Positions 10,915 through 20,200 of a stretch of DNA of 29,793 nucleotides are shown here, one piece after another. The first letter of the stretch is position 1. Every line of letters begins with the position of its first letter. The stretch is from Schoenoplectus triqueter (taxonomy: Eukaryota; Streptophyta; Magnoliopsida; Poales; Cyperaceae). The notes below the pieces were generated by a model. The model did not search any database. It saw only the letters and a program-made list of their open reading frames with translations, and was not told where the DNA came from. A program made the position numbers and the translations under genes. The DNA lies in assembly GCA_964058805.1 (NCBI GenBank), contig CAXKVV010000896.1:1-29793 (forward strand), written 5' to 3'.

Positions 10915-11040
10915 AAACGGGCCCCACAACTCTTCTAAGTTCTTCTAACAACTATAACAACTCTCTTTCTGCCTGTGCAATGACGTGGATTGGTAATAGC
11001 CTTGGCTTACGACTTTAAAATACAGAGACGAGACGACTCA
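10915..11040 (+). promoter_or_regulatory. duplicated upstream block, copy B, with TGACGTGG
   Basis: This is the second copy of the block at 10425-10540, diverged and with small insertions. TGACGTGG is intact at 10981-10988, about 240 bp before the kinase start codon. Retention of the motif in both copies while surrounding bases drift is the main point of interest. Confidence 0.45.
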
Positions 11041-11105
11041 ATAGATCCGTACAATTGAAATATTATTTACTGAAGAGGAGGAGCCTGTTTGGCTGTTTCC
11101 CTAGC

Positions 11106-11224
11106 TATATTAGGCAAGCTGAGCCTGAGAAGTGAGGTTCGAGAGAAAGAGAGAGAGACAGTCACACACCCACACACACACGCACAGTAGGTGTGGAGCA
11201 GGAGCACTGGAGCGTGGAAGACTC
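11106..11224 (+). promoter_or_regulatory. likely core promoter and 5' leader of the receptor kinase
   Basis: A weak TATA-like TATATTA at 11106-11112 lies about 110 bp before the start codon. The leader that follows is a GA-rich tract (GAGAGAAAGAGAGAGAGA) and a CA-rich tract (11163-11185), a common composition for plant 5' leaders. An ATG-less reading frame is open through this leader from 11132, but the signal peptide only begins at the ATG at 11225. Confidence 0.35.
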
Positions 11225-14200
11225 ATGAAGGGCTTGGCGATCGTTCTTGTTGCACTGAGCGCCGCACTATTATCTAATGCCGGAGCAGCGGCTGCTCAAC
11301 CCACGACAGATCCAGTAGAAGGTACGTCTACTCTCCTTTCTTTCTCTTTCTTTATATATAAAGTAAAAAGAGCCATCAGCCAGACCTGAGCTTTGCCCAT
11401 CAGTGGGGCTCGACAGCAAACGCCACTACCAACTGGCAACTGCCCCCTGCGGCGTTGGCTCTCGAGGACCAGCTGATCGCATCTGGAAGCCGATTCCTTC
11501 CGATTAGACTTGGATCGAACCAATCTCAATGAAAACAATTAAGCATTTGTCAGTTTTGTAATATAGTTTTAATCGAGTCAGGTCGATCCGTACCTGTTTT
11601 CTATCAGTTCTAAGTTCTCTCCACTGGCACGTCCTCCCATTTAAATGTTACTTCTCCCCTGTTTCTTTCTTTCTATCTTTCCATATTGTTGCTTCATTCT
11701 TTAATTTTCTCTTTTTCAACCTCCATGCATGTCAGCATGCTGAGGTATCTTAATGGCGGCTTTGCTTATGTAAGAAATAGTGCTGTTCTGGTAAAGGTGA
11801 GATTTTCAGGAAATCTAGTATGGTGTATTACCAGAACGTGGTCCAGTATGCACACATAGACAGAGAGGAAAATTTAATTTGCGTTTGTCTTATTCGTTGA
11901 GCTTGATAGATGTTATTCGTCCTACCTATAACAACAACAAAAACGTAACTTTTATTATTGCAACTAAAACTCTAAAAGTAATGTAACTGAAGAAAATTGA
12001 ATATAATTATTGATACTTGATAGACTGAATCAGGATTGACTTTTGGTTGTTCTGATACAGCGGCTGCAGTGAATACAATACTAGCAAGATGGAAGAAGCC
12101 CGCGCCACCATCAACGTGGAACACAACTGGCGATCTGTGTACTGGGTGGGCTACTGATAGTACAGAGCTGGAGAATTGGGATTTTAATCCTGGCATCAAA
12201 TGCGACTGCACCTACAACAACAGCAAGACCTGCCACATTGTTAAGCTGTGAGTTGACCTGACCACTGTATATATACATATGCATATAAAATATTTTCCTT
12301 TTTTTTGAGTGAACTGTATATAAGTACGAGAAAAGACCAAAATACAATGCACATACATTGATGGGTCGCGTGCATTGCGTACAACTTTGGAATTTCGAGT
12401 AAAAAATAAGGAGAGAACCTCTGTTAGATGATCCAAAAATCTTAGATCAAGTAATTTTTTCTCGAATGGAAAAAAACTAACAAAATATTCTAAAAAATAT
12501 GAAATTTGATATTCTGCAAAATTTAATATCAAGATTAGGGTTAATATCATATTTACCTTTCAACTCTTCTTCTAAATCATATTTATCCATCAACTCTTTA
12601 ATATATCATATTTACCCTTTGACTCTTCAAATCCTTTCATATTTATTCATATACTCTTTAATATATCTAATATATATTTGAACTCTTTAAATTATTTCAT
12701 ATTTATCCATGAATTCTCAAAAACATCTTATAAAATATTCTCATATATGCCCAATAATAAAATAGGTTATTTTTTTAATCCTATTTAACTCTTATTTATT
12801 CTTAAAATTAAATTTATTTAGAACATTGGGTAGGCATTATTTAATTATTTTTCTTGATCTGACCTGAAACCAGACAAAATTGATCACATCGGGTTTGGTG
12901 AAGAAAAATAATTAAATGTTATCTATCCAACCGAATTAAACAAATTTAATTTTATTAATAAATATGAAAAAACTAAAGAATTATAAGATATCATAAATAA
13001 TTATTGATTATTTATGAAAATACGAGTAAATTGAAAGAACTTAAAGAGCTCAAAGCTATATTAAATATGTTAAAGAGTACATGGGTAAATATGAAAGGAT
13101 TATAAGAGTTGAATGATAAATATAATATATTAAAAAATTGATAGATAAATATAAAATAAAAGAAGAGTAGATTAAATATGATATTAACCTTAAGAGATTA
13201 TGTTAAGTAGTTTGAATTAATCATTTTTATCTCGAGATTCAAAGTTTGAATGCAATGTATGGATCCTTCCAAGCAATGCATTGCATTTTTATCTTCCTCT
13301 CAATGAATTTACTCTAAAATGTGTTGTCTTTTGCTAATTGATCTTTGGTTTTCTTTGTTATTTCTCTCCTAATTAACAAAGGAGGGTTTATGCGATAGAA
13401 GTGGTAGGTACTTTTCCACAAGAGGTTCAGGATCTCCCGCATCTTACCTATCTGTAAGAAGTTTGCTAAAATGCTTTGTCATTTTTTGACCATTTTTTTT
13501 TAGCATTGTTTATATATTCCACTTTCCACAATGATCTTTCTTTTTTTGGAAAAAATATAAAATACCTCCACACTTTCCCTAACTACCATTCACAAATGGG
13601 ATCCCTTAAGAAACAAAAACGTGTGGGACCCACAAACAGTGAAAGAGGGACAAGTATGCGGTGCTATATTGGAATCGGTATCTTCTGGGGAGTTTTTCTT
13701 GCGGAGCTGTGTGGTTCTTTCATTTTGATCTGTCCAATCACCAATTAATGGTTCTAATTTAATAATAATAAATAGTCCCGTACATCAAAATTCGTGTTTA
13801 TACTTCACTATAGTCATAAATATTAAAACAAGCCGTTCAGATTATCCGCAGAGGCTTCCCGCCCGCTATATTGGGGGCACCAGGTCACTGCTTTTCCCCC
13901 AGTTTCTCTGCTCTTAAAGCTATTAACAACTATATATAGTCAAGTTCCCATTTTATACTGTCAGCATATGCTATCGTTTCCTTCTATGTAATACTTTTTT
14001 TTTCTTTCTTTTTTTAGAAATTTCGATCAGAATTATTTATCAGGTCCTATTCCAGCATTCCTGGGAAACTTGACTCAACTGGAAACATTGTAAGAGATGT
14101 ATCCTATATATAGTGTTACACAGTAGCAACTTCCAGTTTATGTCATCATAATTAAACATTCAATCCTCATCCCAAACGCGGATTTACTTGATTCCTAAGG

Positions 14201-17200
14201 CCATAATTTTCTTTAATGTTTGAAAATGATAGGTCGATTGGTTACAATGCATTTGAGGGTCCAATTCCAAAGGAGTTGGGCAAGCTCAGCCAACTCTCCC
14301 TTCTGTAAGCTTTATCTTTCCCTAATTGAATAAAAAAGATATTCCAAACTATATACTAACAAAAATAAAACACTCATTTTTAAAGAGTCCGCTTAATTTT
14401 GAAAAAGATTGAATGAAATATATTTAATTAAAATAGTTTTATTAACAGGGGGATTAGTGTTAACTATTTGAATGGTTCTGTACCAGAAGAATTCGGGAAT
14501 CTGACTAGTCTGCAGAAATGGTTAGTTTTTATTAAATTTTATTACAAAACAAAATTAGGACAGGCTACTTTTTCCCCAAAAAAATGACAGGCTAAGTTTT
14601 GATGATTTTTTGAAAAACTAAAACTGTGTTTAATTTGTTGAAAATTTTCAGGTTCATGGATAGTTCAGGACTGTCGGGCAAACTACCAGAAACACTCTCC
14701 AATCTAAAAAATTTGCAGATCTTGTAACTTCTGTAAAAGCAAGCTATTCAATTAACTTTTATTATTTTTGTCATTGGTTTTCATGAATGTGAATGATTAA
14801 TATTGAATTAATGCTTACTCAGTTTTGCAGGTGACAATGCTTTCACTGGAAAAATCCCTGATTTTATCGGTAGCAGCTGGACAAGTTTGACAGATTTGTA
14901 AGTTTTATACTGCATATATACCATCAATCTCTCCCTGTTATTTGTACGCATACCATTACCAGTTTACCACCTAACAGAAAAAGAAGAATGTAATTTGTAA
15001 CTAATAATTAATTTGCAGGAGAATTCAAGGAAATTCTTTTGAAGGGCCAATTCCTGCAAATATTGCCAACCTTGTGAGCTTAACCGGCCTGTAAGTCATA
15101 AACTTGAACTGCACATTTAATATTGCCAACCTTGTCAGCTACATGAGAAAATTAAAGCTATCTTAAATCATTAATGCTTTGTGTCGAAGTTGAGTGCCCG
15201 ATTTGAGTGCTCTGCTACTTTCAAAAGATTTTTATTATTAAGGGCACATCTCGAGATGCAAATTAATTATCATCTTTGATCTTTTCTATGTTTTGATGCA
15301 GACGGATTGGCGATATCACAAATGGTACTAGCTCTTCATTGGACTTCATCAGCAACTTGACATCTTTAAGCATTTTGTATGGTGTATATTAATTGTCATT
15401 AATGCTTTATCTCTTGTCATGTTCCAGCTCCAGCGCATGGTTTTATTTTTGCAAGGAGCGTTTAGGTTTTCAATGGATCTAACTAGTTTTAAACAAATTG
15501 CGTTTCTTATATAGAATATTGAGGAATTGCAAGATATCTGATCATCTTCTGAATGATTTTTCACAGTTCAACAGCTTACAGAAATTGTAAGAAAATACTT
15601 TATGAATCATGTGAATGTTACTTGGTATAGAGCACATCATCACATTACCACCTTAGTTATGCTTATTCTAATTATTGTTACTGTCTCTTGTAGAGATTTA
15701 AGTTTCAACAATATTACAGGCCAGTTGCCTCAGTCTCTTTTTAATTTGCAGAGTCTCAATTACTTGTAAGAAAAAAAAAACCTTTATTCATTCTTGGTTT
15801 ATGTAATTCAAATTTTCTCTTTAAATATTTTTTAGGTGTTTTAATACTTACTAATTTTGACAGATTTCTAGGGAATAATAGCCTCACTGGCAGCTTGCCG
15901 TCTCAGAAAAGCTCCTCTCTTTTGAACATGTATACAACATGGGTTACTGATACAGTTGTCTAGTATCATGACAAGATTTTAGTTAATAGCACTTACGTAC
16001 ATGTAAGAATTGACAATTTTGTTTTTCAGAGATTTGTCATACAATAAGCTCTCAGGGAGCTTTCCTTCTTGGGTTAAGCAAGACAAAGTACAGCTGTAAG
16101 TATTCTTATTTGAGAAGCTCCTTTTTTAAACTTGTATAGTTGTATTGATATATAAATAAAGCTGTCTTTGTTTTTGCTGCCTAATAATTAACAAGTGTAG
16201 ATTATTTATCTGAAAGCCAGCCTATATATAGTTTGAGAGCATCTCTTAAACTACACCATGTTTGACAAAAAGAACTGTGCTTGAAATTTGAATTCCGAAT
16301 GCATAATTGCATGTTAGGTACATCCCAATAGGTAGCAGCAATTTGACCATCATAAGGACACAATCCACAACTAGCTTTACTGATAAATATATCACCTTCA
16401 TAGTTACGAGCTGTCGTTTTCAATAAATTGCTAATTCTACTGATTTCCGTAAGTATATGTATTAATGATTCTCTATGCTTTTTCTACCGAAGCAATTTGG
16501 TGGCCAACAACTTCTTCATAGATAGCTCCAATAGCAGGTACCTCCAATTTCTAGTGCATTTTGATTAGTTCAGTCAAAGAAGTGCATGCTATATATTATT
16601 TTATGTTTTCTTATACTTCTCTTAATTTATAATTGTAGCATCTTGCCGTCAGGATTAAACTGCCTTCAGCAAGATATTCCTTGTCACAAGGGCAATCCTA
16701 TATGTAATTCTTAACATTAAACCAACTAAACACACATGGGCACACTCAAAACTCAAATCTTATTGAAATAAATTAAGTAATAAACCAACTAAACACACAT
16801 GCACACACGGGCACACTCAAAACTCAAATCTTATTGAAATAAATTAAGTAACAATTAAATATTGCCAAAGTTTGTGTATTTAAAATTTTGTGATGAGAAC
16901 AAGCTCTCTTAAAATTTCAGACTACTCGTTCGCAATTAGGTGTGGTGGAAATACTTCCTTGATTTCTGCTGCAGATAAAACCGTGTATGAACCAGATTAT
17001 GCAGATTTGGAAGCTGCTTCCTACTATGTGTCTGGTACATATTAGAATTAATGTATATGCACAGCACAGAGCATGATGTATGTTCACAATAAAAGTTGTT
17101 AATCTTGTCTTTCAGATGCAACCCGGTGGGGGGTAAGCAATGTGGGAGCATGGTCAGAAGCAACCAATACCAGTTACAAAAATCAAAATCTAGCCCAATT

Positions 17201-20200
17201 TCAGAATACACTTGATATGCAACTATTTCAGAACTCACGAATGTCAGCTTCTTCTCTAAGATATTATGGGTTTGGGCTTGAAAATGGAAACTATACTGTT
17301 AAGCTCCAATTTGCTGAGACTGGATTCCCCAATCCACTCCCATATAAATGGGAAAGTCTTGGAAGAAGGATTTTTGATATCTACATCCAGGTGCTTGCAT
17401 TTTTACTTCTATCCAAATGGGAACATTTCATTTTTTTTTATTTTTTTTTTCTTTTTCCTCTCACATTTGTAGGGAGCTCTAAAAGAAAAAGATTTCAATA
17501 TAAGAAAGGAGGCCGGTGGTAAATCCTTTGTAGCTGTTGTGAAAGATTATACTGCACCAGTAACAAATAATTTCTTAGAGATTCATCTGTTCTGGGCTGG
17601 TAAGGGCACTTGTTGTATTCCGACCCAAGGGTACTATGGCCCCACTATATCAGCTGTCAGTGCTTATCCTGCTGGTAAACTCATCACCCATCTTCTCCTT
17701 TCTCACTCTGACTGCCTTTTTTTATTGTTTTTATAAAACTAATAATTGAATATTTAATTTTCAGACTTCAATCCTACAGTGTCAAATAAAGAACCATATA
17801 ACATCGAGAGCAAAACGGGTATGATTGTTGGGATTGTGGTCGCCGTGGCAATTTTGGGGATATTGGCAGTCCTTTCGATTTTATTTTGGAGTAATTTGAA
17901 TAAAAAGAAAGACATGGAGGAAGGTATTGAATTGTCCATTATACTGAGAACTTAATTAGTTGGATGTTGGATTACTGTATATTTTTGTCAGTTTTGCCTC
18001 AACACCTACGGGATTGGTCAGTACTATATCCAATTATATATATGCTGAGGTTAAATAAGAAAACCAAAAAAGAAACTTCTCTGGTGATGTACTAAAATTG
18101 CTGAAACATAATTGCAGGTTGACCAGAGTTTAACCTGTATATCCTGATAGCAAATTAGGCCCCACTTTCAAGTTACAATTAGACATTTCTTGGAGTAGAC
18201 ATGAATGCAGTTTTAATTTATCTAGCCAGCTTATCTTTCTGAAACATTTCAGAGCTATTGGGGATTGTTGATCGGCCATACATTTTTAGATATAATGAGC
18301 TAAAGTCTGCTACTGAATCATTTAGTGCAAGGAATATTCTTGGAGAAGGTGGATATGGCCCTGTTTATAAGGTAATGTTCCCTCCTCTTTTGGCTTAACA
18401 TGTTGAGAATTGTTTCAAAATATATTTTTAGAATATTTTTTATTTAGGAAATTATTTTGGTAGAGCTAATTTCAGCAAAGATATAGAATGATTATAGGAA
18501 GTGTAGCAATCAAAATTAGTAGACAATTATATTTAGAAAGTAATGAAATTAGTGGGGTAATTTATAGGAAGTAGTGGATGATATTTTAGGAATGTAGTAG
18601 AGTTAATTTGGGAAAGTTCTATGCTTTATAAATCATAGAATGTTATGTAATTGTATGTCTCCAATATACAATGAATTAAGAAGAGGTTTTAGCAGAAATT
18701 ATTTGCTAGTGTATTTGTTTGTCCTTCTATTATTCCAATAATTTGGTATCAGAGCCAAATATGAGAGATTAGGGTGGATCCGACCATGACAGACAACATG
18801 AGCGTTTATAATCCGTCGATTTCACTGTTCAAGAGAGAAAACTATGAATTCTGGAGCATCAAGATGGTGACCTTGTTCAAGTCTCAGGGCTTATGGGATT
18901 TGGTTAATAATGGTGTACCAGATCTAGATCTAAACCAGCAAGAAAATGAGAAGGAAGATGTAAGGGCGTTGTTCTACATTCAACTAGCAGTTCATGATAT
19001 CATCTTCTCCAAAATTGCAGCAGCCACCAATGCAAAGGAAGCATGGACAACCCTAAAAATAGCATTTCAAGGGAGTACTCGAGTCATGACAATCAAACTT
19101 CAAGGACTACACAGGGACTTTGAAACGTTGCAGATGAACAAGGAAGAAACAATGCAAAATTTTCCTTCAAGAGTACAAACGGTGATCAATCAAATCAAAG
19201 TACTTGGAGACACCATAAAGGAGAAGATTGTGGTGGCAAAGGTGTTGAGAAGCCTAACACCTGAGTTCGATCATATGGTAGCAGTAATAAAAGAGTTCAA
19301 AAATCTAGACACTTATTCCTTTGATGAACTCATGGGGTCACTGCAGACTCATGAATCAAGGATGTCAAAGACGGAAGATAAAGGCGATGAGAAGGCTTTT
19401 TACATGAAGGGGGAGTCATCAAGAGGCAGCAACAATCCCAGTAGAGGACGGGCTAACTCCGATGGAGAAGGTAGAGGTCAAGGAAGAAGTAATCAAGCAG
19501 ATTGCTACAATAAACAAATAGAAGAAAGCCAAGCAAATCATACAGAAGAGAAGGATAAACAACCAACTCTCTTCATGATAAGCAATTTGATTAATAAGGT
19601 TGATGCAAGCGACATCAGAGAGTTTGAAAGCAAGCTTGAATCTCCTTCGACCGTTGTTGAAGAGTTACTGTCACAAGAGAGGCAATTGACACATTTTGCA
19701 TCGGACCAAGGAATAAGTAATGTATCTGGTTTATTAGGATTTATGCAAGAACATGAGGCTGAAGGTCCAAAGGAAGTTGGGAGTGCAACCCAGAATTGGG
19801 AGGTGGCACCTCCTCTGATGGTTGATTGTAATGGAGAGTTTGTTATGGACGAGCCATCTTCTTCGAAGAAGAAGACAGAGCACCCATTTAGTGTCGTCAA
19901 GAAATCTACCAAGGCTAAGGAAACTGAGCCAAAATCTAATGAACCTGATTCAAGTACACCGGTTCCTGAGTTAGGTTCAAAGCCAAAAAAGGGTCGGGCT
20001 AGCACTATTAAGAAGGTTGTGAATGTTAAAAAGGAAGTGATTGAAAGACCAAAAGCCAAAAGAAGGAAGAGGAGGCCAAGAGCCAAAAGAAGGAAAAAAA
20101 AGCGGCGCTTGCCAATTCTAATGGAAACAATCATCAACAAAGAAGTTTGCAAAAGAAAAACAAACTTGGAGTTAGAAATTTTGAATGAAGGGGGAGTGTT

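Noticed and set aside
16202..16423. 73-codon minus-strand frame in intron 14
   Set aside because: It lies entirely in an intron, is antisense to the gene, and has no recognisable domain; a degenerate exon could not be aligned to the receptor.
17994..18016. Possible micro-exon encoding VLPQHLRD between the transmembrane and kinase exons
   Set aside because: It is bounded by AG and GT, but joining it to exon 21 gives the wrong phase and creates a stop codon, whereas skipping it leaves a continuous frame.
19538..20152. 204-codon open frame on the minus strand opposite the Copia ORF
   Set aside because: It lies wholly antisense to the gag-like ORF and its hydrophobic Phe/Leu-rich start is just the complement of the Lys/Arg-rich tract. 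No motif supports it.
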